Origin: Akkermansia muciniphila
GTDB lineage: Bacteria; Verrucomicrobiota; Verrucomicrobiia; Limisphaerales; UBA9464
Length of the DNA stretch: 44,138 nucleotides
Direction: 5' to 3'
Assembly: GCA_945861565.1 (NCBI GenBank)
Contig: CAMAUY010000033.1
Location: 1 to 44,138 of the forward strand
Each line of letters begins with the position of its first letter. The first letter of the stretch is position 1. The notes beneath the pieces are model-generated. The model had not been told where the DNA came from and searched no databases. It saw only the letters and a list, made by a program, of their open reading frames with translations. The position numbers were made by a program, and so were the translations under genes. This document shows, piece after piece, positions 35,841-43,688 of this stretch.

Positions 35841-35874
35841 CGGGCGGGCTCGTCGCAGCGCGACGAGCCCTACC
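35841..35874 (-). repeat. REP element 2 (GTAG palindrome)
   Basis: Read on the minus strand: GGTAG, then the hairpin core GCTCGTCGC-GCT-GCGACGAGC, then CCGCCCGC. The hairpin extends to GGGCTCGTCGC/GCGACGAGCCC (35846-35870). Compared with REP1, a T-A pair in the stem has become C-G, so pairing is kept while sequence changes. It has the same orientation as REP1 and the RAYT gene. Confidence 0.8.
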
Positions 35875-35880
35875 CCGAAG

Positions 35881-35931
35881 GTGGTGGTTCTCGCGCTGCG
35901 AGAACCAGCCTCGCGTCCAGCGGCGCAACAG
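35881..35931 (+). repeat. Second palindrome family, copy b
   Basis: The hairpin TGGTTCTCGC-GCT-GCGAGAACCA (35885-35907) has the same GCT loop and CGCGCTGCG core as the REP elements. It is followed by GCCTCGCGTCCAGCGG and AACAGGC, as in copy a. It ends exactly where pseudopilin similarity resumes. Confidence 0.6.
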
Positions 35932-36005
35932 GCCGGGATCTACCGCTGTCCCACGGACAAATCCATGGTCGGATCGAAGGGCAATCCGGTCTGCCGCGGA
36001 CGCGC
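35932..36005 (+). pseudogene. Pseudopilin gene fragment, right part
   Basis: The frame reads GIYRCPTDKSMVGSKGNP, matching [16 protein letters not shown] of the intact pseudopilin at 40289-41164, with close DNA identity. In the intact gene only about 25 bases separate this block from the left block; here nearly 800 bases of REP/RAYT sequence lie between them, and the two parts are in different frames. Similarity stops near 36005, so the 3' part of the gene is also lost. The sigma factor gene begins 66 bases later. Confidence 0.78.
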
Positions 36006-36070
36006 CCCTCCCAATTTCGGACCCTCATTCGGGATTCGACGATCTTCCGACGTTCGTTAGGATCCGGGGT

Positions 36071-36637
36071 GTGAGCGACATCACCCGCCTACTCGAAGCC
36101 GCCGGGCAGGGCGACCCCATGGCCGCGGACGAACTGCTCCCGCTCGTCTATCAGGAGCTTCGCACGCTGGCCGCGCAGAAGATGGCGCGGGAGCAGCCGG
36201 GACACACGCTTCAAGCCACGGCACTGGTGCACGAGGCCTGGCTGCGGCTGGGCGATGGAATCTTTGCCAATCGCTCTCATTTCTTCGCCGCCGCTGCCGA
36301 GGCCATGCGGCGAACTCTCGTCGAGAGCGCGCGCAGCAAATTTCGCGAAAAACGTGGAGGCGGCGCCGAACATGTCGATGTGGCTGACCTGGAAATCGCC
36401 GCACCGCCTGGCAACGAAGCGGAGTCGCTGGCCGTCCACGAAGTGCTGGACCGCCTGGCCATCCACGACGCCCGCAAGGCCGAAGTCGTCAAGCTGCGCT
36501 ATTTTGTCGGCTTCTCGTTCGAGGAAACCGCGGACGTGCTGGATGTGTCCGTTCCGACCGTAAAACGCGACTGGGCTTACGCACGTGCCTGGTTGCATCA
36601 GGAGATTGGTCCCAATCACCCCCTTTTTTCCGATTGA
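36071..36637 (+). CDS. ECF-like RNA polymerase sigma factor (Sig-70 X6 type of PVC bacteria)
   Basis: A 188-residue sigma factor with region 2 at about 15-85 (ELLPLVYQELRTLA, LVHEAWLRLG) and region 4 at about 130-172 (KLRYFVGFSFEETADVLDVS, VPTVKRDWAYARAWL). It starts with GTG at 36071 (VSDITRLLEAA), the family's usual N-terminus. An open frame upstream to 35807 runs through repeats and is rejected. This sigma group often sits next to Ser/Thr kinases and is thought to be controlled by phosphorylation; the kinase gene follows after 67 bases. A 29-nt motif shared with the pseudopilin leader begins at the sigma stop codon. Confidence 0.93.
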   Translation: MSDITRLLEAAGQGDPMAADELLPLVYQELRTLAAQKMAREQPGHTLQATALVHEAWLRLGDGIFANRSHFFAAAAEAMRRTLVESARSKFREKRGGGAEHVDVADLEIAAPPGNEAESLAVHEVLDRLAIHDARKAEVVKLRYFVGFSFEETADVLDVSVPTVKRDWAYARAWLHQEIGPNHPLFSD

Positions 36638-36638
36638 A

Positions 36639-36667
36639 TGATACGATTTCTTTACGCGCGGCGCAGG
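36639..36667 (+). promoter_or_regulatory. Shared 29-nt motif, copy 1 (before the kinase)
   Basis: TGATACGATT, nine variable bases, then GCGGCGCA and two more bases. The same two blocks at identical spacing occur before the pseudopilin (40155) and in the decayed copy (43860). It lies 38 bases before the kinase start. It may be a promoter for the sigma factor next door, or an RNA or protein site in the leader. Confidence 0.5.
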
Positions 36668-36704
36668 TAAGAGTAACGGTGCCAACTCCCCCACCCCGGT
36701 TTTA

Positions 36705-39700
36705 ATGAACGAGGAAGAGATTTTTCAAGTCGCCGTGGACACGCCCGCGACGGAACGCGCGAACTACCTCCGAACCGCCTGCGAGGGCCAACCTGCGCTC
36801 CGGCAGCGCGTCGAGCGGTTGCTGGCATCCCACGACGACGACGCCTTTATGCAGCGACCGGCCGATCGCACCGTTTCTGCTGAGCTGGAAACGGGGCTTG
36901 CGCGCTTGAAACCGGAGGAAGGCGAGGATCGGATCGGCAATTACAAACTGCTCCAGAAAATCGGAGAAGGTGGCTTCGGCACCGTCTGGATGGCCGAGCA
37001 ACTCGAGCCGGTGCGGCGGCGCGTGGCGCTCAAGATCATCAAACTGGGCATGGACACCCGGGAAGTGATCGTGCGCTTCGAGCAGGAGCGCCAGGCGCTG
37101 GCGTTGATGGATCACCCGAACATCGCCAAAGTGCTCGATGCGGGAGTAACGGCGCTTGGGCGCCCATACTTCGTGATGGAACTGGTGCGAGGAATCCGGA
37201 TCACGGACTTCTGCGACCAGAATAATCTGACCACCTCGGAACGGCTCAAACTTTTCATTGCCGTCTGCAACGCCATCCAGCACGCGCATCAAAAGGGCAT
37301 CATCCACCGCGACATCAAGCCCTCGAACATCCTCGTCACCCTGCACGATGGTCCCGCGGCTGCGGGATGCCCGAAGGTCATCGACTTTGGCGTGGCCAAA
37401 GCAATCCAGTCCCAGCGGCTTACCGATCGGACGTTTTTTACCCGGTTCGAGCAGATGATCGGAACGCCGCTCTACATGTCCCCCGAACAGGCCGAAATGA
37501 GTCCCGCGCCTGCGGGAGATATCGACACCCGCAGCGACATCTACAGCCTGGGCGTGCTCCTCTACGAACTGCTCACGGGGCGCACACCGTTCGATCCGGA
37601 GAAGTTTCGACGGCAGGGTCTGGATGAAATGCGGCGAGCCATCCGCGAACAGGAACCGCAGAAGCCATCGGGCTTCGTGAGCACGATGACGGCCGATGCG
37701 CGGATGGCGGTGGCAAAGCATCGTCAAGTGGATGGCGTCAAGTTGATTGGGCAAATCCGCGGCGATCTCGACTGGATCGTGATGAAGGCACTGGAGAAGG
37801 ATCGGACGCGACGTTACGAAACGGCGAACGGCTTGGCGCTGGACATTCAGCGCTATCTCCAGAGCGAGCCCGTGATCGCCCGTCCGCCCACGCCTCTCTA
37901 CCGGTTCCAGAAAATGGTTCGCCGGAACCAACTCCCCTTTGCAGCCGCTGGTGCGGTGGTGACTGCTCTGCTCGTGGGCATGTTCCTCGCATTCTGGCAA
38001 GCCATCCGGGCAACCAAGGCCGAGCGGGACGCCCGACTGGCCGAACGGGCGGAGCAAACCCAAGCCGATCGAGCTCGGGCCGACCGCGACCGCGCTGTGC
38101 GTGCGGAAGCTAAAATTCGCCAGAACGCTTACGCCGCCGAAATCAATGTCGCATTTCATGCCCTCGCTGAGAACAAATTGGGCAATGCTCGGGAACTGCT
38201 CGACCGCCAGAGGCCCAAAGCCAACGAAAAAGATTTGCGCGGCTTCGAATGGCGGTACCTCTGGCAGCTTTGCCAGGGCGATGAATTCGCCACGTTCCCT
38301 GACGAAGGGACAGGGGCGGCAGCGGCGTTTTCACCCGATGGCAAACTGCTCGTCTACTCCGGCTCCAAAATCATCGTGCGGGAGGCGACCTCATTGCGCC
38401 TGGTCACCACACTGTCCGAGCCGGCCACGACGTTGTCCTTCGCTCCCCATACCAATCTGTTGGCTACCGGAGACAGTTCCGGCGTGAAACTTTGGGACAC
38501 GAAAACGTGGAAAGAGGTGCGGTCGCTACCGGAGGCGATCCAACCAGCCCTGTTCTCGCCGGATGGCAAACAGCTACTGACGGGCAGGCCGGGAGGTTTC
38601 CAGTTGTGGGATACGGACACCTGGAGATCCGAGATTGTCTCTCAGGACGCTCCGGACTTGCGTCTGCAAACGCGGAACGCGGTTGCCTTTTCTCCCGACA
38701 GCCAGTCCTTCGTGACGATTGCGGGAAAGGGGTTGAACCTCGGTGACCATCTTCGCGGTTGGCAATTGCCCGATCGGAAGGAGCTTCCCGAGATTCGATT
38801 TGAAAGCGATCCGATATCGGTGGCCTACACCTCGGATGGCCAGCATCTGATTGCCGGATTGTGGAACGGCCAAGTGATCGTATGGGATTTCGCGACCCAC
38901 CAAGTGCGGGCCACCCTGAATGAACACGCGGTGAACGTCAGCGGTGTTGCGATGACGTCCAATGGCCAGACTTTCGTTACCGCGAGTGTTGATGGGACCA
39001 TCAATCTCTGGGATGCACGCACGTTCAAACCTATCCGGCGGCTTCGCGGGACGGTCGGTCGGATCTGGTCATTGGCGATATCCCCGGACGGCGGAACCGT
39101 GCTCTCCAGCAACATGGAAGGCACCACCAGGCTGTGGCGTACCGGGGAACGACCTTCACCCCCCATTCTGAAAGGTTCCCGACTTATGGCCGGGTTTTCC
39201 AGCGATGGAAGTCAGGTGGTCGCCGGCGGAAGCAACGGATGGTGTGTTTGGATGCCGGCAAGCGGCCAGCGCAGGGATATTTCCGTTCCGAGCAGTTCGC
39301 CGGTCGTCGATTTTGGCAAACCCTACGACGTGAAACCGGGCGAACTCATAGGCGCCGTGGGCCGCCTCAACGGCACCGTGGAGCTATGGGATCTCCGAAC
39401 CGAAGCGAAGGTCACCCAGTGGCGGGCTCACTCGAACGGCATCAGCGCTGTCATCTTCTCCCCGGACGGCAGGAACCTGGCTACCGGCACCACCGATGGC
39501 ATCGTCAAAATCTGGAACCTGGCCTCGCAGCGCGCAGTGGCGGAATTCGGGCCCGTTGGGTGCCACTTTTTCGGCCTGGTGTTCTCCCCAGACGGCAACA
39601 CGCTGGCTGGAGCTGGCGAACGTAGCACCGTTTGGCTTTGGGACATTAAGACCGGAAAAGAATTGCTGCAGCTCAGGGACCATAACTCGACGGTGGGTCA

Positions 39701-40088
39701 GGTGGCCTTTTCTCCCGATGGCAGCCTGCTTGCCACGGTCTCATTCAGCGGCGAGGTGCGCCTGTGGGAATTGCCGTCCGGAGTCGAGCTTCCGCCGCTC
39801 AAAGGTCATGTGATCTCTGTGGTCGGCGTCGCCTTTTCCCCGGACGGCAAGACGCTCGCTACCGGTGACGGCTATAAGGTAATACTCTGGAACGTCGCCA
39901 CGCGCCAGGAACTGACCACGATTCGGATCCCTGGTAAATTCCCGACGCTCAGTTTTTCACCCGATCACCGAATGCTGGTCGTGAGCGAACGGCCCGAAGC
40001 CGAGGGGCACATTCAGGTCCTCCGCGTGCCATCGTTCGAAGACATTGCGACGGTGGAAGCGACACGAGATCGGTCTGAACCTCACTAA
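36705..40088 (+). CDS. Ser/Thr protein kinase with transmembrane helix and C-terminal WD40 propellers
   Basis: A 1,127-residue receptor-like kinase. A short helical N-terminus (1-75) precedes the Hanks-type kinase domain (about 80-385): glycine loop IGEGGFGTVW, K110 (VALKII), catalytic loop HRDIKPSN (201-208), DFG at 227-229, and GTPLYMSPEQ. One transmembrane helix is at about 410-432 (FAAAGAVVTALLVGMFLAF), followed by a charged, probably coiled-coil stretch (435-475). WD40 repeats from about 540 to the end are enough for roughly two seven-bladed propellers (repeated FSPDG motifs). The kinase lies inside the cell, while the propellers should face outward as sensor or adaptor. It is typical of Planctomycetes/Verrucomicrobia and linked to the sigma factor upstream. 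Confidence 0.95.
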   Translation: MNEEEIFQVAVDTPATERANYLRTACEGQPALRQRVERLLASHDDDAFMQRPADRTVSAELETGLARLKPEEGEDRIGNYKLLQKIGEGGFGTVWMAEQLEPVRRRVALKIIKLGMDTREVIVRFEQERQALALMDHPNIAKVLDAGVTALGRPYFVMELVRGIRITDFCDQNNLTTSERLKLFIAVCNAIQHAHQKGIIHRDIKPSNILVTLHDGPAAAGCPKVIDFGVAKAIQSQRLTDRTFFTRFEQMIGTPLYMSPEQAEMSPAPAGDIDTRSDIYSLGVLLYELLTGRTPFDPEKFRRQGLDEMRRAIREQEPQKPSGFVSTMTADARMAVAKHRQVDGVKLIGQIRGDLDWIVMKALEKDRTRRYETANGLALDIQRYLQSEPVIARPPTPLYRFQKMVRRNQLPFAAAGAVVTALLVGMFLAFWQAIRATKAERDARLAERAEQTQADRARADRDRAVRAEAKIRQNAYAAEINVAFHALAENKLGNARELLDRQRPKANEKDLRGFEWRYLWQLCQGDEFATFPDEGTGAAAAFSPDGKLLVYSGSKIIVREATSLRLVTTLSEPATTLSFAPHTNLLATGDSSGVKLWDTKTWKEVRSLPEAIQPALFSPDGKQLLTGRPGGFQLWDTDTWRSEIVSQDAPDLRLQTRNAVAFSPDSQSFVTIAGKGLNLGDHLRGWQLPDRKELPEIRFESDPISVAYTSDGQHLIAGLWNGQVIVWDFATHQVRATLNEHAVNVSGVAMTSNGQTFVTASVDGTINLWDARTFKPIRRLRGTVGRIWSLAISPDGGTVLSSNMEGTTRLWRTGERPSPPILKGSRLMAGFSSDGSQVVAGGSNGWCVWMPASGQRRDISVPSSSPVVDFGKPYDVKPGELIGAVGRLNGTVELWDLRTEAKVTQWRAHSNGISAVIFSPDGRNLATGTTDGIVKIWNLASQRAVAEFGPVGCHFFGLVFSPDGNTLAGAGERSTVWLWDIKTGKELLQLRDHNSTVGQVAFSPDGSLLATVSFSGEVRLWELPSGVELPPLKGHVISVVGVAFSPDGKTLATGDGYKVILWNVATRQELTTIRIPGKFPTLSFSPDHRMLVVSERPEAEGHIQVLRVPSFEDIATVEATRDRSEPH

Positions 40089-40154
40089 AACACCCCTCTC
40101 ACCCGGCCCGGTAGCGATACCGGGGCGACCGATTGAAACTTTCTTCGGACAGAA

Positions 40155-40183
40155 TGATACGATTTTCCCGCTGGCGGCGCATG
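40155..40183 (+). promoter_or_regulatory. Shared 29-nt motif, copy 2 (pseudopilin leader)
   Basis: TGATACGATT and GCGGCGCA at the same spacing as copies 1 and 3. It lies about 105 bases before the pseudopilin start. Sixteen bases upstream is TTGAAA (40133-40138), so TTGAAA-16-TGATAC could be read as a housekeeping promoter. Copy 1 lacks the upstream box, so that reading is uncertain. Confidence 0.5.
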
Positions 40184-40288
40184 AATGATTGAAGGGACCG
40201 ATGACCCGCGGATTTCCAAGAGCAACAAAACCGCCTCATTAACAAAATCCACGGTCCCCGCCTTAGCCGCCACCAGAATCGAACGACT

Positions 40289-41164
40289 ATGAAAACATCT
40301 GCCAAGCTCAATCAAGGCCTGCGCTCGCGCTCTATCAACTTCGAACATTCGGCCGGACACGCACCACGCGACATTCGTCACACTGCTTTCACCTTGATCG
40401 AACTCCTCGTCGTCATCGCCATTATTGCGATTCTGGCCGGGATGCTCCTGCCCGCATTGGGCAAGGCCAAAGCCAAGGCACAGGCCACTGCCTGTCTGAG
40501 CAACCTCAAACAACTCGCGCTTTGCTGGATCATGTATGCGGACGACAACAAAGACGTGATGCCACCGACCAGCGAGGTCTCGTCTGGAAGCTCTTTCAAG
40601 GGCGTTGCGCCATCCTGGGCTGTGGGCGACGCCAAGCGCGACACGACCACCACCAATCTGCAACGGGGGGTGTTATTTCAATACAATCACTCAGTCGGGA
40701 TCTACCGATGTCCTGCTGACAAATCCACTGTCGAAGGCAATCCTGGTCTGCGACGGACGCGGACCTACGCCTTGGGCGCTCTGCTGAACTACTTTTTCAA
40801 CGGAGAGAGGAGCGGACCGTGGTATCCAGATCCTCGGTGGAACAAGTCTAAAGTTGGCGATCTCGTGACCCCCGGACCTTCGCGGGTGTTCACCTTCATC
40901 GATTCCCATCCTGAGACCGGCGACGCCGCTGGGTTTGTTATTAAGATCGGGGAGGCCAGTAATTCTGGCGACGAGTGGGCCGGTCGTCCCGGTGAACAAC
41001 ACAACCTGGGCGCCAACCTCGGATATGCGGATGGGCACGCGGCATACCAACGATGGCGTTGGAGTCGTATACCGACTTCCGGGGGATGGGGTTCTTCGCT
41101 CCCGCTGAAGGGCGCGGATCAAGCGGATTTCCAGTTCCTCGAGGACCACACTCCGAGGCCGTAA
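40289..41164 (+). CDS. Pseudopilin-like protein with H-X9-DG motif
   Basis: A 291-residue pseudopilin. The cleavage site is A33/F34 in [21 protein letters not shown]; alanine replaces the usual glycine at -1, and the leader is long (33 residues). E38 is the conserved +5 glutamate. The C-terminal part holds [10 protein letters not shown] and the motif [14 protein letters not shown], an exact H-X9-DG. Family members are probably assembled or secreted by a type II-like system in PVC bacteria. The gene follows the kinase after 200 bases that include the shared 29-nt motif. Parts of two related copies lie at 35070-36005 (interrupted) and 43828-43985 (leader only). Confidence 0.9.
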   Translation: MKTSAKLNQGLRSRSINFEHSAGHAPRDIRHTAFTLIELLVVIAIIAILAGMLLPALGKAKAKAQATACLSNLKQLALCWIMYADDNKDVMPPTSEVSSGSSFKGVAPSWAVGDAKRDTTTTNLQRGVLFQYNHSVGIYRCPADKSTVEGNPGLRRTRTYALGALLNYFFNGERSGPWYPDPRWNKSKVGDLVTPGPSRVFTFIDSHPETGDAAGFVIKIGEASNSGDEWAGRPGEQHNLGANLGYADGHAAYQRWRWSRIPTSGGWGSSLPLKGADQADFQFLEDHTPRP

Positions 41165-41218
41165 AGGTGTGAGCGGCGAGGCCGACGCTGCAAACGATCG
41201 AGCACGAACCGCATTTCG

Positions 41219-41632
41219 ATGTTGCTGTCAGGGGCCATACTCGCATCCGCAGCACCACGGATCTTCGCCGAGCCGGTGATTTCCAACTTCATGGCGACGC
41301 CAGGCAATGCACAAGTCGTGTTGAGCTGGAACGGCTCGAGCAGTGCCACAGCTTTTAATGTCAAGCAAGCGGCCTCGGCCAGTGATCCGCTCACCATCAT
41401 CGCCACCAACATCCCGAACGCAGGCCTCGTTGTCACCAATCTCAAGAACCGAGATTGACGGCACGGTGACCCGGATCGTGTCGCAATACAAAGGCAAGAG
41501 ATTCAATGAACCCAATGACGTCGTGGTAAAGTCCGACGGCACCGTCTGGTTCACCGATCCGGCCTATCTGAACCCTATGGTCCAACCCGGAAACTATGTT
41601 TATCGATTTCAGTTTGTATATGACAGGATCCT
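41219..41632 (+). pseudogene. Fossil of an fn3 / SMP-30 lactonase-type secreted protein
   Basis: Two pieces in different frames. From 41219 a signal peptide (MLLSGAILASAAPRIFAEP) leads into a fibronectin-III-like start (VVLSWNGSSSATAFNVKQA) and stops at 41458. Overlapping it, 41454-41632 in another frame reads RFNEPNDVVVKSDGTVWFTDP, a signature of SMP-30/gluconolactonase proteins, and then loses similarity. The middle of both domains is missing, so this is a deleted and frameshifted remnant. A direct role is unlikely. Confidence 0.6.
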
Positions 41633-41668
41633 GAGGGTCTGTGCCTGCCTGAGCAAGTTGCAATGGGG

Positions 41669-41986
41669 TCAAGGATGCGGCATGATGGCAAAGATGGTCA
41701 GCACCGGAACGCGTCGGCCTTTCTCGATCTCGTCCGGGCCGTAGAAAAAGAATACGCGATACGCGCCCGGTGTGTTGTTTTGCGCGTAAGCCTCGAGAAC
41801 TTTTTCGCCGCCCGGCCCGCTGATGCTGTCGTAGGGGTGCGTGTTGAGCGAAGGATGACGGAGATTGGTTTCCATCAGTCCTAGGGTCTTCAAAAGCAGC
41901 CGATACAAGCCAGCTTTGGCGGGATTTGTCCCCAAACGCTCCAGCGTAGCGCGAGCTTCCGGCACAAAGAGGAGCTTCCGATTCAT
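41669..41986 (-). CDS. Putative type II toxin (RelE/ParE-like)
   Basis: A small protein of 105 residues. The pattern LRHPSLNTHPYD, then GGEKVLEAYAQNNTPGAYRVFFFYGPDE and VLTIFAI, resembles RelE/ParE-superfamily toxins, which cleave mRNA at the ribosome or poison gyrase. Which of these applies cannot be told. The ATG at 41986 overlaps the TGA of the upstream gene (TGATG), the usual coupled arrangement of antitoxin then toxin; a GTG one codon earlier is an alternative. It lies between two pseudogenes, as is common for mobile stability modules. Confidence 0.65.
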   Translation of the reverse strand: MNRKLLFVPEARATLERLGTNPAKAGLYRLLLKTLGLMETNLRHPSLNTHPYDSISGPGGEKVLEAYAQNNTPGAYRVFFFYGPDEIEKGRRVPVLTIFAIMPHP

Positions 41987-42285
41987 CACTCATCGGCCGC
42001 ATGCCTGGCAAACGAACCGAGATAAGCGCCCTTGCCGCTGGCCGCCTGCTTGAGGCCGCGCTTGACCGAGGCGAGCGCCTGCTTGTTTTCAAAAACCCAC
42101 GCCTCGTGCGCCGGCACGGTCTTTTGAGGATCGAGCACAATCTGGCCAAGTTTATTGACGTAGATGTTAAAAGTCACGCCGGCCTTGGCCAGCGCCTTGG
42201 AGAGCGACAGCCGCTTCTTGCTGTCCGGTGTAAGTCCCTGCGCCACGATTTCAAACTGCTGGCTCTTGATGATTCCGGTGATCAT
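41986..42285 (-). CDS. Putative cognate antitoxin
   Basis: A 99-residue protein directly upstream of and overlapping the toxin gene. It reads FEIVAQGLTPDSKKRLSLSKAL, then NIYVNKLGQIVLDP, VPAHEAWVFENKQALASV and a positively charged tail. I recognise the overall pattern from small antitoxin-like genes paired with RelE-like toxins, but not a named family. The central strand-rich part may bind DNA and the C-terminal helix the toxin. The ATG at 42285 is chosen; an earlier start at 42309 is possible. Confidence 0.6.
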   Translation of the reverse strand: MITGIIKSQQFEIVAQGLTPDSKKRLSLSKALAKAGVTFNIYVNKLGQIVLDPQKTVPAHEAWVFENKQALASVKRGLKQAASGKGAYLGSFARHAADE

Positions 42286-42438
42286 GGCTACGAAAGTATG
42301 CTCACTCAATCAGGTGGGCAAGTGGGAATTCCCCACTTCAGCGCATTTCAATACACGCCAACGACGATGTGCCTCTCCATCGCACCGAATGAGCCGAGAC
42401 GCGGTCCCATGTAAGTGTCAGTTCTCGCTTTTGCTCGC

Positions 42439-42901
42439 CCACGACGCCCGCAAGGCCGAAGTCGTCAAGCTGCGCTATTTTGTAGGCTTCTCGTTCGAGG
42501 AAAACGCAGAGGTCCTGGGAGTGTCCGTGCCGACCGTAAAACGCGACATTAAGCCCTCGAACATCCTCGTCACCTTGCACGATGGCGTGCCCGTGCCGAA
42601 GGTCATCGATTTTGGCGTGGCCAAGGCAATTCAGTCCCAGCGGCTTATGGATCTCACGTTCTTTACCCGGTTCGAACAGAGGATCGGGACGCCGCTCTAC
42701 ATGTCGCCCGAACAGGCCGAGATGAGTCCCGCAGGCGCGGGAGATATCGACACCCGCAGCGACATCTACAGCCTGGGCGTGCCGCTCTATGAATTGCTTA
42801 CGGGCAAGACTCCTTTTGACGCCAAAGAACTGACGGCGTCGGGCATTGACGCAATGCGCAAGACCATCCTCAGGACTCCTGATCTCCTGGAATCTAAGTG
42901 A
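42439..42901 (+). pseudogene. Chimeric remnant: sigma region 4 fused in frame to kinase C-lobe
   Basis: Bases 42439-42547 match sigma region 4 of the gene at 36071 (KLRYFVGFSFEENAEVLGVS, VPTVKRD). From 42542 onward the sequence matches the kinase from its catalytic loop (RDIKPSNILVTL, then KVIDFGVAKAIQSQ, GTPLYMSPEQAEMS, YELLTGKTPFD). The joint is the shared hexamer CGCGAC (42542-42547). In the intact cassette the corresponding hexamers lie at 36566 and 37308, so a 742-base deletion in a cassette copy explains the fusion, and the frame happens to be kept. The sigma N-terminal part, kinase N-lobe and everything after PFDAKEL are gone. It is probably non-functional, though an ATG at 42389 could give a 170-residue chimera. 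Confidence 0.88.
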
Positions 42902-42925
42902 CCCCTCTCCCAGCCTCTGCGGCCA

Positions 42926-42958
42926 CCCTCTCCCCCCGCTCCGAGCGGGGGGAGAGGG
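42926..42958. repeat. Long perfect G/C hairpin
   Basis: CCCTCTCCCCCCGCTC and GAGCGGGGGGAGAGGG are 16-base perfect complements separated by one base. The following GCAGGGTGAGGGG and the preceding CACCCTC belong to the same repeat type, found dispersed in many GC-rich genomes. It lies 25 bases after the chimera's stop codon; without a T-tract it is not a typical terminator. Confidence 0.65.
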
Positions 42959-42971
42959 CAGGGTGAGGGGG

Positions 42972-43207
42972 GGTTCATGGGCAGGAAAGTTTTCCAAAGA
43001 ATGGACATGAATTGTGACCATGAACCGCGCTCCGTGCGTCCCGGCACGTAGGTCGGTGTGCTGTTCGTCGCCATCGACGGACGAAGGACGACGGACGAAG
43101 GACGAGGACGAGGGCGAAAGCGCCGCAATGGGGTCCTTCAAATCGTCCTCGTCCGTCGCGCTCGTTCTTCGTCCTAGAATTGGGAAATGGAGTCGGTTCA
43201 TGGGTAG
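42972..43207 (+). repeat. Long direct repeat R1 of the modular array
   Basis: 236 bases repeated at 43321-43556 with about five mismatches by eye. It begins with a 55-base module bounded by GGTTCATGG and CCATGAACC (42972-43026) that contains GGAAAGTTTTCC. A 168-base insert rich in GGACGA repeats follows, whose ends are partly self-complementary. It ends at the start of the next module. It is non-coding. Confidence 0.8.
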
Positions 43208-43246
43208 CCTCCACGATTTGCCCATCGCGCATTGGGACCATGAACC
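43195..43246. repeat. Module M2, bounded by GGTTCATGG and CCATGAACC
   Basis: A 52-base unit with the same 9-base inverted ends as the modules at 42972-43026, 43321-43375 and 43544-43597 but a different interior (CCTCCACGATTTGCCC). Conserved ends with exchangeable interiors suggest a mobile or recombining unit. Confidence 0.6.
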
Positions 43247-43247
43247 G

Positions 43248-43312
43248 GAGCGCCGAGCATCGCTCGGCTTGGAGGCACGACTGTATAACGGTCCGAGCCA
43301 TGCTCGGCGCTC
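43248..43312. repeat. Inverted repeat in insert B
   Basis: Arms GAGCGCCGAGCATCGCTCGG (43248-43267) and 43293-43312 are complementary at 19 of 20 positions, around a 25-base centre. This forms the insert between modules M2 and M3. Confidence 0.7.
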
Positions 43313-43320
43313 TCTCCGCA

Positions 43321-43556
43321 GGTTCATGGGTAGGAAAGTTTTCCAAAGAATGGACATGAATTGTGACCATGAACCGCGCTCCGTGCGTCCCGGCACATAG
43401 GTCGGTGTGCTGTTCGTCGCCATCGACGGACGACGGACGAAGGACGAAGGACGAGGACGAGGGCGAAAGCGCCGCAATGGGGTCCTTCAAATCGTCCTCG
43501 TCCGTCGCGCTCGTTCTTCGTCCTCGAATTGGGAAATGGAGTCGGTTCATGGGTAG
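43321..43556 (+). repeat. Long direct repeat R2 of the modular array
   Basis: The second copy of R1, exactly 349 bases downstream and of the same length. It contains module M3 (43321-43375) and the 168-base GGACGA-rich insert, and runs into module M4 (43544-43597). Differences are single substitutions. Confidence 0.8.
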
Positions 43557-43596
43557 GAATGTTTTCCAAGAATGGACATGAATTGGGACCATGAAC

Positions 43597-43672
43597 CTGG
43601 GAGCGCCGGCATCCCTGCCGGCGGGTGTTGGTCCTTTCTGCAGGCTCGCCGGCAGGATGCCAGCGCTCCCAG
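43597..43672. repeat. Inverted repeat in insert C
   Basis: CTGGGAGCGCCGGCATCC at 43597, continuing to 43623, pairs with 43647-43672 with one or two mismatches, giving a stem of about 26 bases. It begins within the end of module M4; a degenerate GGTTCA end follows at 43679. Confidence 0.7.
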
Positions 43673-43688
43673 GGAGTCGGTTCACTGC

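Noticed and set aside
36702..38159. Long open frame on the minus strand (485 codons) opposite the kinase gene
   Set aside because: It is antisense to a clear kinase domain and has no recognisable motifs; high GC makes such frames common here. The same applies to long frames opposite the amidase (2512-3522) and secDF (29672-30883).
40107..40124. CCCGGTA-GCGA-TACCGGG hairpin after the kinase gene as a terminator
   Set aside because: No T-tract follows. A possible covariation with CCTGG/CCAGG at 43807-43830 was considered, but the alignment of the arms is not consistent.
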